Notes: a model not told the origin generated them from the letters alone. DNA of 24,086 bases from an uncultured Flavobacteriales bacterium (GCA_937967465.1 CALBSW010000157.1:1-24086), one strand, 5' to 3'; shown: positions 1 through 8,700, counted from the first letter of the stretch. Translations and numbers: made by a program.

Positions 1-1
1 C

Positions 2-1657
2 TACCGCAGTGGCATCAGCGAACGGCAGCAGGCCTTTGGTGGAACGCTTGGAGGGGCGTACGACTCCCTGAGCGTACTGACGTCCAACAGCCTGGCGGAC
101 AATGCCAGCCAAAGCTGGAATGTCCGGGCCGGGCTCGATTGGATGCCTTCCCCCCAAACCACCTGGAATGTGGGACTCCGGACCAACCAAAGCCAGAACG
201 CCAGCACCGAAGACGTGGTCAACCTCGAAACGTGGAGCACCGACGCCCTCGGCGGCTTCACCCGATATGGACTGTCGGAGCGCGACAACCAATCGGTCGA
301 CCTCGACCTCGGCTACGAGCACAAATACGGCGAACGCCACACCCTGCAGGCCTTCGCGCGGTGGTCTCAACGTGAAGGCGTCTCCCACGATTCCCTGTGG
401 CAGGATTTGCCTTCCTCCATCCTCGATTCGGCCTACCTCTCCAACGCCAACCTCAACGACGGCGGCAACTGGAACGCGACCCTGCAGGTCGACTATGAGA
501 AGCCCCTCGACCACGAGGGCAAGCTCGAATTGGGCTACAAGAGCATCCTGCGAGAAAGCAAGGAGGACCAGCGGTTCTGGCAACGCGACAGTGCCGGCGC
601 GCCCTTCACTCAGGCCTACGACTTCCGGTACCGCGAAGACATCCACGCCGCCTACGCCACCTGGGGCCGGAAGTACGGCGCCTGGGGCGTGCAAGTGGGC
701 GGACGCGGAGAGGTGGTCTACACCACAGCCGAACTGCAAGGCGACAGTGCCGACATTGCCGCGGCAGTGGAACAGCTCGGCGGAGAGGAAGCTGTCTTCG
801 TCAATGACTACGTGAGCTTCTACCCCTCCGCCAACCTGAGCTACACGGTGGACGACCGCAACCAGTGGGTGCTGAGCTACAACCGACGGGTGAACCGCCC
901 ACGCGGTCGGCAGGTCAACCCCTTTGTGGACAATGCCGACCCTCGGAACCTCCGCTACGGCAACCCCTTCCTCCGCCCCGAATACACCAACGGCCTCGAA
1001 TTCGGCCATCAACTCACGACCAAGGCCCTCACCTTGACCACCTCCCTCTTTTACCGGGGAACCCGCGACGTCATCCGCCGCTTCATCGAAGTGGACGACC
1101 AGGGAATCGCCTACCGCACCTTCGTCAACCTGGCGCGCCAAAACAACAGCGGCCTCGAAGTCGTGGCCATGTGGCGCAAGGGGCGCACCCTGCAACTGCG
1201 CCTCAACGGCAGCATCTATTACCAGAGCACCGATGGCAGCAACCTCGCCCCGGACCTCGGAAACAATGGATTTCAAGGCAATGCCGGCTACCAGGTGTCG
1301 GCCTTGGTCAAAGGCGATTGGAAGGTTCAAGTCAACGGCCGCTACCGCGCTCCAGCAGAATACACCCAAGGCACTTTCGCCGGATACACCACGCACAGCG
1401 TGGCCGTCAACCGTGACTTCTACGACGGCAAGCTGCGCGCTTCGGTGCGGGTCAGCGACATCTTTGACCAGCGCCAGTGGTCGTACACCTCCGAGGGCAA
1501 CGACTTCTTCCAAGACGGCACATTCAAAAGGCAGTCCCGCTTCGCGTATGCCACGCTGACGTGGTCCTTTGGCAAACTGGAGCCGGGCCGCAGGGGCCGT
1601 GGAGGTGGCGACCGAGGTGGATCGGGTGCTGGCGGATTCGACGGCGGCGATTTCTGA
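2..1657 (+). CDS. Outer-membrane beta-barrel receptor (OMP_b-brl_3 / TonB-dependent type), 3' part
   Basis: The frame is open from the first bases of the window, so the 5' end lies outside; 551 residues are visible. They form a run of alternating beta-strands and loops typical of the barrel of Bacteroidota outer-membrane receptors with a C-terminal OMP_b-brl_3 domain. Typical landmarks are an NRRVNRP..NPF segment, then a stretch with NLRYGNPFLRPEYTNGLE, and a final strand ending in ATLTWSFGKL. The expected N-terminal signal peptide, carboxypeptidase-like domain and plug are not visible. After the last strand the protein has an unusual Arg/Gly-rich tail of about 25 residues (RRGRGGGDRGG..., ending GGDF). 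The substrate cannot be inferred. An alternative would be a classical TonB-dependent receptor, but the tail and barrel style favour the OMP_b-brl_3 group. Confidence 0.85.
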   Translation, partial: YRSGISERQQAFGGTLGGAYDSLSVLTSNSLADNASQSWNVRAGLDWMPSPQTTWNVGLRTNQSQNASTEDVVNLETWSTDALGGFTRYGLSERDNQSVDLDLGYEHKYGERHTLQAFARWSQREGVSHDSLWQDLPSSILDSAYLSNANLNDGGNWNATLQVDYEKPLDHEGKLELGYKSILRESKEDQRFWQRDSAGAPFTQAYDFRYREDIHAAYATWGRKYGAWGVQVGGRGEVVYTTAELQGDSADIAAAVEQLGGEEAVFVNDYVSFYPSANLSYTVDDRNQWVLSYNRRVNRPRGRQVNPFVDNADPRNLRYGNPFLRPEYTNGLEFGHQLTTKALTLTTSLFYRGTRDVIRRFIEVDDQGIAYRTFVNLARQNNSGLEVVAMWRKGRTLQLRLNGSIYYQSTDGSNLAPDLGNNGFQGNAGYQVSALVKGDWKVQVNGRYRAPAEYTQGTFAGYTTHSVAVNRDFYDGKLRASVRVSDIFDQRQWSYTSEGNDFFQDGTFKRQSRFAYATLTWSFGKLEPGRRGRGGGDRGGSGAGGFDGGDF

Positions 1658-1713
1658 CCCGCCAACACTTCACAATCGTCAGGCGCGTGAACCTTGTCGC
1701 CCGTGGCGGGTCA
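1655..1713. repeat. 10-bp inverted repeat with nested 5-bp repeat
   Basis: TGACCCGCCA (1655-1664, starting on the receptor stop codon) is perfectly inverted as TGGCGGGTCA (1704-1713). Inside it TTCAC (1669-1673) is inverted as GTGAA (1687-1691). The right arm directly abuts the TAGTTTCG element at 1714. There is no T-run after the stem, so it is not a canonical intrinsic terminator. It could be an mRNA 3' structure or an operator. Confidence 0.5.
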
Positions 1714-1721
1714 TAGTTTCG
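1714..1721 (+). promoter_or_regulatory. Candidate -7 element for the acyltransferase gene
   Basis: TAGTTTCG resembles the Bacteroidota -7 consensus TAnnTTTG with one mismatch. It lies 13 nt before the ATG at 1735. No clear -33 TTTG was found, so this is only a candidate. Confidence 0.4.
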
Positions 1722-1734
1722 CAGTCCGTCCGAG

Positions 1735-3030
1735 ATGAAGACCGCCCCCACCGTTCCGCCACCCACCCGCGCAACCGAACGCGCCACCGTACGGTCCTTC
1801 ACCGATGCCGCCTGGCAGTGGTTCGACGACATGGACACCGTGCCCTGGGAATCGTGGTCAGCGTTGCCGGGTCCGAGCGCCTATTTGGACCCGCGGTACT
1901 TCCGAGCGATGGCCGGACATGGCAAAGTGCAATGCCGCATCGGCCTGCTGCATGATGCCGACGGACATTGCGTGGGAGGCATTCAAATGCAATCGGTCCT
2001 GAGTGAGTCCCGCAGCCCGGGTGACCACCTCGACGTGTCGTTGGGGGTGCGGTTGTTCATGGGCCTGCTTCAACCCGGTGGACGCCCCTTTCAATTCCGC
2101 ACCCTCGTGGCTGGACAGGGGCTCGGCACCGGAGAGCACACCTTCCGATGGGCACCGGAGGTCCCCATGAAGGACCGCGTGCGCTTCACCGAGCAGGCCT
2201 TCGAAGACTGTGCGCGAACGTGGGGCATCCGGGTCTGGATGGCCAAGGATTTCGGGCCGGAATTGGACGCCGCCATCGCCCCGCACTGGTCGCGCAAATG
2301 GCAACGCGCCACCTTCGATCCATTGATGGTCACGCCACTGGATCCCAGCTGGACCCGGCTGGAGGACTGGATGGAAGCCTTGCGGACCAAAGCCCGCACC
2401 AAGGTGCGCAGCATCGTCAACCGCAACGCGGACGTCACGCTCGAACGCATCTCGAATCCAGATCGGCTTCAGGAGCTCGGTCCGGCACTGATCGAACTCT
2501 ACGAACAGGTGTACGGGCGGGCCAGCATCGTCATGGGCGGTCTGGAGGCCCCCGATTTTGCGCGCCTCGCCCGACAGTGGGGCGATGACTTCCTCCTCGT
2601 AACCCACCACTTCGAGGGACGACTGGTCGGCTTTCACTGCGGACTTCACATGGCCGGGGAAGCGGATCATGGCGGCACTGTCGAAGCCTACTATGTGGGC
2701 TTCGACCCGGAGCTGAACAAGGAATGCGCCCTCTATCAGCGGATGCTCATCGAGTTCATCGAGTGGGGCATCTCATGTGGCGCAGCCCGTGTCGTCATGG
2801 GGCGGACCGCCATGGAAATCAAGAGCACCCTGGGTGCCTTGCCGGTCCCCATGGCCACTTGGGTTCACGTGCGGCTCCCCCTCGCCATGCCGTTCATCCG
2901 CTGGATGGTGCGGCGCAGTCCGCCACACCCCTTCAAACCGCGCAAAGCTTGGCGGGCCGAGTGGCTCGAACGCTGGGCCAAGGAAGGGTTCGCGGTCAGC
3001 TCTTCGCCGCCACCTGCCCGCGGCCGGTGA
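1735..3030 (+). CDS. GNAT/FemAB-like N-acyltransferase family protein
   Basis: This 431-residue cytosolic protein has no signal peptide or membrane segment. The central and C-terminal parts look like the Acetyltransf_6/FemAB-like branch of the GNAT fold. Examples are a strand-loop segment LVGFHCGLHMAG near residue 305, an AYYVGFDPELNK stretch near 320, and a helix-strand with VVMGRTAMEIKSTLGA near 360, the last being typical of Bacteroidota members of this group. Such proteins transfer acyl or aminoacyl groups, often in cell-envelope synthesis, but the substrate is unknown here. The ATG at 1735 is the first good start after a promoter-like element; there is no Shine-Dalgarno site. The last 35 bp overlap the 3' end of the convergent yfhO-like gene. 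The family call is fairly secure; the exact function is not. Confidence 0.7.
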   Translation: MKTAPTVPPPTRATERATVRSFTDAAWQWFDDMDTVPWESWSALPGPSAYLDPRYFRAMAGHGKVQCRIGLLHDADGHCVGGIQMQSVLSESRSPGDHLDVSLGVRLFMGLLQPGGRPFQFRTLVAGQGLGTGEHTFRWAPEVPMKDRVRFTEQAFEDCARTWGIRVWMAKDFGPELDAAIAPHWSRKWQRATFDPLMVTPLDPSWTRLEDWMEALRTKARTKVRSIVNRNADVTLERISNPDRLQELGPALIELYEQVYGRASIVMGGLEAPDFARLARQWGDDFLLVTHHFEGRLVGFHCGLHMAGEADHGGTVEAYYVGFDPELNKECALYQRMLIEFIEWGISCGAARVVMGRTAMEIKSTLGALPVPMATWVHVRLPLAMPFIRWMVRRSPPHPFKPRKAWRAEWLERWAKEGFAVSSSPPPARGR

Positions 3031-5545
3031 AGGCCGCCCCAAAGCCGCCCAACAACAGCAGGAGGACCAAGACGCTGCCCACCGAAGCCATGGTCCTGGC
3101 CGAGCCCAGCCCTGGCACTTCGAATTGCATGGAGACCTCGTGCCGTCCTTCGGGGACCACCACGGCACGGAACGCATAATTCACACGCAACATCTCCGCT
3201 GGCTCCCCATCGATGGTGATTTCCCACCCCTCCGGATAGTGGATTTCGCTGAAGACCAGAAGTCCTTTCGCTGGCGCATTCACGGAGTAAGTCTGCGCGT
3301 CCGGGACGAAATCCACCAGTTGCGCCTGCCCCCCATTCGCTGCACCTGGCACCACGCCTGACAACGCATCGGCGTATTCCCCCGGCACAATGGCCTCGCG
3401 CGGATCGGTCAAGGATTCCAACGCGGCCATTTCCGCATCGGCCCCATCGGCGATGGACCATCCCTTGGCGAACCAAGCATTGCCCAAAGGCGTGCGGTTC
3501 GGAACAGGCGGCTGGTTCGGATCGTAGATGATGTACTGCGTATTGAGCATCTGGTGGACAGGCATGGCGGCCCAAGCGGCATCGATGCCCTGGCTGTTGG
3601 CCAACGACGCAAAAGCCTGCTGCTCCGGCTGCAACACACGCTCAATCAAGTCCTGATACCGGCGAAGCTTGGCGCCATGGTAGCCCCCGACACTGCGGTG
3701 GAAGTAGCTCGTCGTGGCATCGCTGAAGGCCCCACGGAGGTTGAGAACGCGGAAGTGATCCCGGGTCTGCAGGCCAGAAAACCGCGCCGCATCCAACACC
3801 CGTTGTTCCCGCTTTCCGATGCGGCCGTCATACGCCGCCCGGGCTCGGTCCACCTCGGCATCCACCACCGCCTGCAGTGCGGGATTCATCCGCAGCCGCT
3901 CCGCCAGGATGGCTTCATCGGCCGGCGATGGCGTCAAGGGGTACTGGAACTCCACATTGCGGACCCACCCTTTGTCTTCGGGCTGGTAGCGGCGATCCAC
4001 CGCTTGCATCTCCATCAACGTGACCACAGCCAAAAACGCCACAATGCCCTGGGCGATGCGGGGGTTGGATTCCTTCCGCCGGAAGTGCACCACAGCCAGC
4101 AATCCACCCATGGCCAGCACAACCAACCCAAGGCTGCGCCAGACATCCGCCCGGAAAATCTCCAAGCGCTGATCCAACGCCCGGTTCGCCCCCAACTGCT
4201 CCACGGCACGGTCCGGACGCACATGGCTCTCAAAATCGAAGAACACCGTGGGCGCGAGGGCAAAGAGCAACAGCAGCACCACGGGAACCCCCGCTGCGAT
4301 GAACAGCTTGCGGTTCCATTCGACCCGGCCTTCCAAGGCATCTTTCAGCAGCAAACCGACCCCAATGGGCAACATGCACTGGATGAGCATCAGCATCATC
4401 TTGGTGTCGCGGAACTTCGAAAATCCGGGCACATGCTCGAGGAAAAAGTCAGTCAGTCCAGACGCATCGCGCCACGACAGGACAATGGCGAGCAGCGCCA
4501 CCACGAGCATCGGCCAACGCAGGACGTCCTTGCGGAGGATCAAGGAGACGAGGAACAAGGCCACGAGGATGGCCCCGAAATAGAAAGCGCCCCCGCTGAA
4601 CAATTGCTCCCCCCAGTACAAGGGACTGTTGCCCCCCTTGATGTCGGGCACAAGGATGCTCCACCACTCGCCCTGGCCCATGCTGTATTGCAGGATGTAA
4701 TCCTTGTCGAGGCCGCTTTCGCCAACCTCGGCACCCCCCGTGGGCGTCAACAACACTTCTCCCCGCGTCGTGTGGGGCGTGTAGTCCAATGTGGGCAGGA
4801 TGAGCGCGGCGTTGGGCAGGATGGCCACCCCGGCTGCAGCGAGCAGCACCGCCGCCGTCACCACCGCCTGCTTGGCGGCCCCATTCCGAATCAACCGCAC
4901 CGTTTCCGCGATGCCAATGGCCCCCACCAAGAATGCGAGGTAGTAGGTCATTTGCAGGTGATTGGCCGCCATGTTGATGGCCGTGAAGGCACAGGCCAAT
5001 CCGGCGCCCAGCCAAAGGTTGCGGCGATATGCGACCAGCACACCGGCCAAAATGCCGGGCAACGTGGCGATCGACATCACCTTGGCCGCATGGCCCGCAC
5101 CGAGATACAGGATGTTGAGCGAGCTGAATCCGAAACCCAAGGCCACCAACACGGACACCCATGGGCCACAGCCCAGCAAAGCGGCCAAGAGGTAGGCGCA
5201 CAGCAAGGCGACCAGCAAGTGGTCCGCCGGCCGCGGGAAACCCAAGCGCAACAAACGGTTCAACCTCGAACCCGCATTGACATCCGCATTTCGGATGCCC
5301 AACTGAACCGTGGGCATGCCCCCGAACTGGCTGTCGGTCCATTGGGCCTCCTCCCCGGTGCGGTCGCGGTGGTCGCTGACTTCCTTGGTCGTCTCAATGA
5401 AGTGCTCGATGTCCGGCATGCGAAGCTGGTAATCATCGAATGCCTTCGAATAGAACGCGCCCGCAACCGCCGCGAGCAAGGCAACGGCCAACAGATGAGG
5501 CAGGGCAGAACGGAGAAGCTGGGCAGGGTTCAATCGGTCGCTCAT
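2996..5545 (-). CDS. YfhO-family large integral membrane protein
   Basis: This protein has 849 residues if translation begins at the ATG at 5545. A TTG three codons upstream is possible but falls inside the TAACTTG promoter-like element. The N-terminal ~480 residues carry many hydrophobic helices (first at about residues 16-32). An extracytoplasmic loop follows helix 1 and holds QFGGMPTVQLG, and a second loop holds GLDKDYILQYSMGQGEWWS and YWGEQLFSGG; these are typical of Bacteroidota YfhO proteins. A soluble C-terminal domain and one last helix near the end follow. YfhO proteins are GT-C-like; in Bacillus subtilis YfhO takes part in glycosylation of lipoteichoic acid. The role in Bacteroidota is not established. 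It lies 48 bp downstream of the DUF4834-like gene in the carB cluster and may also have its own promoter. Confidence 0.85.
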   Translation of the reverse strand: MSDRLNPAQLLRSALPHLLAVALLAAVAGAFYSKAFDDYQLRMPDIEHFIETTKEVSDHRDRTGEEAQWTDSQFGGMPTVQLGIRNADVNAGSRLNRLLRLGFPRPADHLLVALLCAYLLAALLGCGPWVSVLVALGFGFSSLNILYLGAGHAAKVMSIATLPGILAGVLVAYRRNLWLGAGLACAFTAINMAANHLQMTYYLAFLVGAIGIAETVRLIRNGAAKQAVVTAAVLLAAAGVAILPNAALILPTLDYTPHTTRGEVLLTPTGGAEVGESGLDKDYILQYSMGQGEWWSILVPDIKGGNSPLYWGEQLFSGGAFYFGAILVALFLVSLILRKDVLRWPMLVVALLAIVLSWRDASGLTDFFLEHVPGFSKFRDTKMMLMLIQCMLPIGVGLLLKDALEGRVEWNRKLFIAAGVPVVLLLLFALAPTVFFDFESHVRPDRAVEQLGANRALDQRLEIFRADVWRSLGLVVLAMGGLLAVVHFRRKESNPRIAQGIVAFLAVVTLMEMQAVDRRYQPEDKGWVRNVEFQYPLTPSPADEAILAERLRMNPALQAVVDAEVDRARAAYDGRIGKREQRVLDAARFSGLQTRDHFRVLNLRGAFSDATTSYFHRSVGGYHGAKLRRYQDLIERVLQPEQQAFASLANSQGIDAAWAAMPVHQMLNTQYIIYDPNQPPVPNRTPLGNAWFAKGWSIADGADAEMAALESLTDPREAIVPGEYADALSGVVPGAANGGQAQLVDFVPDAQTYSVNAPAKGLLVFSEIHYPEGWEITIDGEPAEMLRVNYAFRAVVVPEGRHEVSMQFEVPGLGSARTMASVGSVLVLLLLLGGFGAAFTGRGQVAAKS

Positions 5546-5550
5546 GCGGC

Positions 5551-5558
5551 TCAAGTTA
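5551..5558 (-). promoter_or_regulatory. Candidate -7 element immediately before the YfhO-family gene
   Basis: On the minus strand TAACTTGA lies 5 nt before the ATG at 5545. It matches TAnnTTTG with a shortened T-run and is almost identical to the element in front of the gldA-like gene. If it is active, the transcript would start at or next to the start codon. Confidence 0.45.
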
Positions 5559-5593
5559 GGCCCGCCACGCCGCCCTGCCGACGGGGCCAGGTG

Positions 5594-5812
5594 TCAATCC
5601 TCCCCGTCGACCTCCTCGTAATCCACGTATTCCCCGAGGTGGTCGTCCTTGGCCGGCTGAGAAGGAGAACGTCGGCCGGAAGACGGCCGGGACGACGGGC
5701 CGCTCTTTTTCGGGCCCGACTTGCGCGCGCCCCCGAACATCCGGTCGAGGAAACGGAAGACGAACCACGCGATGACGAGGCCGACCAGGGTGCGGAACAG
5801 CCCCGGCAGCAT
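5594..5812 (-). CDS. Small DUF4834-like membrane protein
   Basis: This is a 72-residue protein from the ATG at 5812; a GTG one codon upstream (5815) is an alternative. It has one N-terminal hydrophobic helix (about residues 1-22, with a following FRFLDRMFGG amphipathic part). Next comes a basic Lys/Arg/Ser/Pro-rich linker, then the acidic ending GEYVDYEEVDGED. This order, especially the terminal GEYVD(Y/F)EEV, is what I recall of the DUF4834 family of Bacteroidota. The start overlaps the carB stop as TGATG, so translation is probably coupled to carB. Function is unknown. The link to carB may be only genomic, since the protein looks like a small inner-membrane anchor with a cytosolic tail. Confidence 0.7.
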   Translation of the reverse strand: MLPGLFRTLVGLVIAWFVFRFLDRMFGGARKSGPKKSGPSSRPSSGRRSPSQPAKDDHLGEYVDYEEVDGED

Positions 5813-8628
5813 CACTTCGAGAGGTAGAGGTTCCGCTCGGAGTAAATCTTGCGGAAGAACGGATCGCGCAGGGTATCAATGAAGCGGATGGCCTCACCTG
5901 TCGACTTCATCTCCGGGCCGAGCTCCTTGTTGACCTCCGGGAACTTCGAGTAGCTGAAGACCGGGATCTTGATGGCGTAGCCCCGCTTGCGCGGCTGGAA
6001 ATCGAAGTCGGCCACCTTCTTCTCGCCCAACATGACCTCCGTGGCATACTGCACATATGGTTCCTGGTAGGCCTTGGCGATGAAGGGCACCGTGCGGGAA
6101 GCGCGGGGGTTGGCCTCAATCACGTACACCGTGTCGTCCTTGACGGCGAACTGGATGTTCAGCAGGCCCTTGGTCTCGAGCGCGACAGCCACCTTCTTGG
6201 TGATCTCCTCGATCTGCTCGAGAACGAGGTCGCCCAGGTTGTACGGCGGCAGCACGGCGTAGGAGTCCCCGGAGTGGATGCCGGCCGGCTCGATGTGCTG
6301 CATGATGCCGATGATGTACGTGTCCTCGCCGTCGCAGATGGCGTCGGCCTCGCACTCGATGGCGCCCTCGAGGAAGTGGTCGAGCAGGATCTTGTTGTCC
6401 GGCATGTCGCGGAGGATGTCCACGACGTGGTGCTCGAGGTCGGTCTCGTTGATGACGATCTTCATCCGCTGGCCGCCCAGCACGTAGCTCGGGCGCACCA
6501 GCAGCGGGAAACCGAGGTCACGGCTGAGTTCGATGGCCTGCTCCGCGGAGGTGACCGAACCGAACTTCGGATACGGCACACCGAGCTCCTTGAGGAGCGT
6601 GGAGAAGCGGCCGCGGTCCTCTGCGATGTCGAGCGCCTGGTAGCTGGTTCCGAGCACCGGGATGCCGTAACGATCGAGCTTCTCCGCCAGCTTGAGCGCC
6701 GTTTGGCCGCCGAGCTGGACAATCACGCCCTCCGGCTTCTCGTGCCGGATGATGTCGTAGATGTGCTCCCAGAAGACCGGCTCGAAGTAGAGGCGGTCCG
6801 CCGTGTCGCTGTCGGTCGACACCGTTTCCGGGTTGCAGTTGATCATGACGGCCTCGTAGCCCGCCGCGCGGGCAGCCATCACACCGTGGACACAGCAGTA
6901 GTCAAACTCGATGCCCTGTCCGATGCGGTTCGGCCCACTGCCGAGCACAATCACCTTGCGGCCCTCGGTCTTCGGGGACTCATTGTCCTCGCAGAAGGTG
7001 CTGTAGTAGTACGGCGTCTTGGCCTTGAATTCCGCAGCGCAAGTGTCCACCAGACGGTAGCTGCGCTCAATGCCGAGCTCGACACGGCGATCAAACACCT
7101 GGCTTTCGAGACAGCGCATGAGGTGGGCAATCTGCCGGTCTGCATAGCCCTTGAGCTTGGCCTCCTTCATCAGATCGTACGAGATGTCCTCCACGCGGTG
7201 CTGCTCGATGCGCTTCTCCGTTTCAATCAGGTCCTCCACCTGGCGGAGGAACCACGGGTCGATCTTGGTCTTCTCCCAGACGGTCTTCATCGGGATGCCC
7301 AGCTTGATCGCGTCGTAGAGGTGGAACAAGCGGTTCCATGACGGGAACTCAAGCGAATGCAGGATGGCGTCCTGATCGCGGAGTTCCTTGCCGTCCGCAC
7401 CGAGTCCGTTGCGCTTGATCTCCAACGACTGACAGGCCTTCTGGAGCGCCTCCTGGAAGCTGCGGCCGATGCCCATCACCTCTCCCACGGCCTTCATCTG
7501 CAAGCCCAGCGTGCGGTCGCAGCCGTCGAACTTGTCGAAGTTCCAGCGCGGGATCTTGACGATGACGTAGTCGAGTGTCGGCTCGAAGAACGCGCTGGTG
7601 GAACCCGTGATCGGGTTGGTCAACTCGTCGAGGTGGTAGCCGATGGCCAGCTTCGCCGCAATCTTGGCAATGGGATAGCCCGTGGCCTTGGACGCCAAAG
7701 CGGACGACCGGCTCACGCGCGGGTTGATTTCGATGGCGATGATGTCCTCTTTCTCGTCGGGCGACACCGCGAACTGCACATTGCATCCGCCGGCAAACGC
7801 ACCAATGGAGTTCATCATGTGGATGGCCATGTCGCGCATCCGCTGGAAGGTGGTGTCCGACAGCGTCATGGCCGGCGCCACCGTGATGGAGTCGCCAGTG
7901 TGGATGCCCATCGGATCGAAGTTCTCGATGGAACAGATGATGACCACATTGTCGTTGGCATCGCGGAGCAACTCGAGCTCGAACTCCTTCCACCCCATCA
8001 ATGCCTTGTCGATCATCACCTCGTGGATCGGCGAGATGTGCAAGGCCCGGGTCAGCAGGTCGTCGAACTTCTCCGGATCGTGCACCACGGAAGCCCCCGC
8101 TCCACCAAGCGTGAACGAGGAGCGGATGCACAACGGGAAGCCGAACTGTTGCGCGGCCTCCTTGCCCTCAAGGAAGCTCTTCGCCGTGGCCTGCGGCGCC
8201 ATCGGCACGCCGATTTCGCCCATCAGCTGGCGGAAGCGCTCGCGGTTCTCGGTGATGTCGATCGCGTCAATGTTGACCCCGATCATCTTCACCCCATACT
8301 GCTCCCAAATGCCCATCTCCTCGCACGTGATGGCGAGGTTCAACGCCGTCTGGCCACCCATGGTGGGCAGCACCGCATCGATGTCGTGCTTCTGCAGCAC
8401 CTCCTCAATCGACTCGGGCTCCAGCGGCAACAGGTAGATGTTGTCCGCCACGACCGGGTCGGTCATGATGGTGGCTGGATTGGAATTGATGAGGGTGACC
8501 TCAATGCCCTCTTCGCGGAGGGAGCGCGATGCCTGGGATCCGGAGTAATCGAATTCGCAGGCCTGTCCAATGACGATGGGTCCACTCCCGATGATGAGGA
8601 CCGACTTGATGCTCGAGTCTTTGGGCAT
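5812..8628 (-). CDS. carB: Carbamoyl phosphate synthase large subunit, without the C-terminal allosteric domain
   Basis: CarB makes carbamoyl phosphate from bicarbonate, ammonia (from CarA) and two ATP, feeding pyrimidine and arginine synthesis in the cytosol. Both halves of the duplicated enzyme are visible. The first carries GSGPIVIGQACEFDYSG near residue 14, an NPATIMTDP segment near 55 and EINPRVSRSSALASKATGYP near 300. The second carries GSGPNRIGQGIEFDYC in the middle of the protein and EANPRASRTVPFIAK near 860. The protein is 938 residues against about 1070 in E. coli. It stops roughly 30 residues after MKSTGE, so the methylglyoxal-synthase-like domain that binds UMP and ornithine in E. 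coli is absent. Short CarB forms of 940-950 residues are, as far as I recall, common in several Bacteroidota classes. It is the first gene of a cluster with the DUF4834-like and YfhO genes. Confidence 0.97.
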   Translation of the reverse strand: MPKDSSIKSVLIIGSGPIVIGQACEFDYSGSQASRSLREEGIEVTLINSNPATIMTDPVVADNIYLLPLEPESIEEVLQKHDIDAVLPTMGGQTALNLAITCEEMGIWEQYGVKMIGVNIDAIDITENRERFRQLMGEIGVPMAPQATAKSFLEGKEAAQQFGFPLCIRSSFTLGGAGASVVHDPEKFDDLLTRALHISPIHEVMIDKALMGWKEFELELLRDANDNVVIICSIENFDPMGIHTGDSITVAPAMTLSDTTFQRMRDMAIHMMNSIGAFAGGCNVQFAVSPDEKEDIIAIEINPRVSRSSALASKATGYPIAKIAAKLAIGYHLDELTNPITGSTSAFFEPTLDYVIVKIPRWNFDKFDGCDRTLGLQMKAVGEVMGIGRSFQEALQKACQSLEIKRNGLGADGKELRDQDAILHSLEFPSWNRLFHLYDAIKLGIPMKTVWEKTKIDPWFLRQVEDLIETEKRIEQHRVEDISYDLMKEAKLKGYADRQIAHLMRCLESQVFDRRVELGIERSYRLVDTCAAEFKAKTPYYYSTFCEDNESPKTEGRKVIVLGSGPNRIGQGIEFDYCCVHGVMAARAAGYEAVMINCNPETVSTDSDTADRLYFEPVFWEHIYDIIRHEKPEGVIVQLGGQTALKLAEKLDRYGIPVLGTSYQALDIAEDRGRFSTLLKELGVPYPKFGSVTSAEQAIELSRDLGFPLLVRPSYVLGGQRMKIVINETDLEHHVVDILRDMPDNKILLDHFLEGAIECEADAICDGEDTYIIGIMQHIEPAGIHSGDSYAVLPPYNLGDLVLEQIEEITKKVAVALETKGLLNIQFAVKDDTVYVIEANPRASRTVPFIAKAYQEPYVQYATEVMLGEKKVADFDFQPRKRGYAIKIPVFSYSKFPEVNKELGPEMKSTGEAIRFIDTLRDPFFRKIYSERNLYLSK

Positions 8629-8672
8629 TTTTTTTTTCCGGACAGCAACGACGCTCTCCGGGAAAACCGGGG

Positions 8673-8680
8673 CAAAACTA
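8673..8680 (-). promoter_or_regulatory. carB promoter -7 element and A-rich leader
   Basis: On the minus strand TAGTTTTG is a perfect match to TAnnTTTG, 44 nt before the carB ATG. The predicted leader contains a small CCGG/CCGG hairpin and ends in nine A residues (8629-8637 on the + strand as T) directly against the start codon, an A-rich start context favoured in Bacteroidota. The identical octamer precedes the TPP riboswitch at 12805-12812. Confidence 0.6.
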
Positions 8681-8700
8681 GCCTCCGACTCGCAGTTCTC

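Noticed and set aside
5546..5554. TTG start for the YfhO gene three codons upstream
   Set aside because: The TTG is part of the TAACTTG promoter-like element; ATG at 5545 is the more likely start.
3554..5827. Long + strand frame of about 757 codons opposite the YfhO gene
   Set aside because: The product is Gln/His/Arg-rich with no recognisable fold, and it mirrors a well-supported membrane protein gene. A codon-bias shadow.
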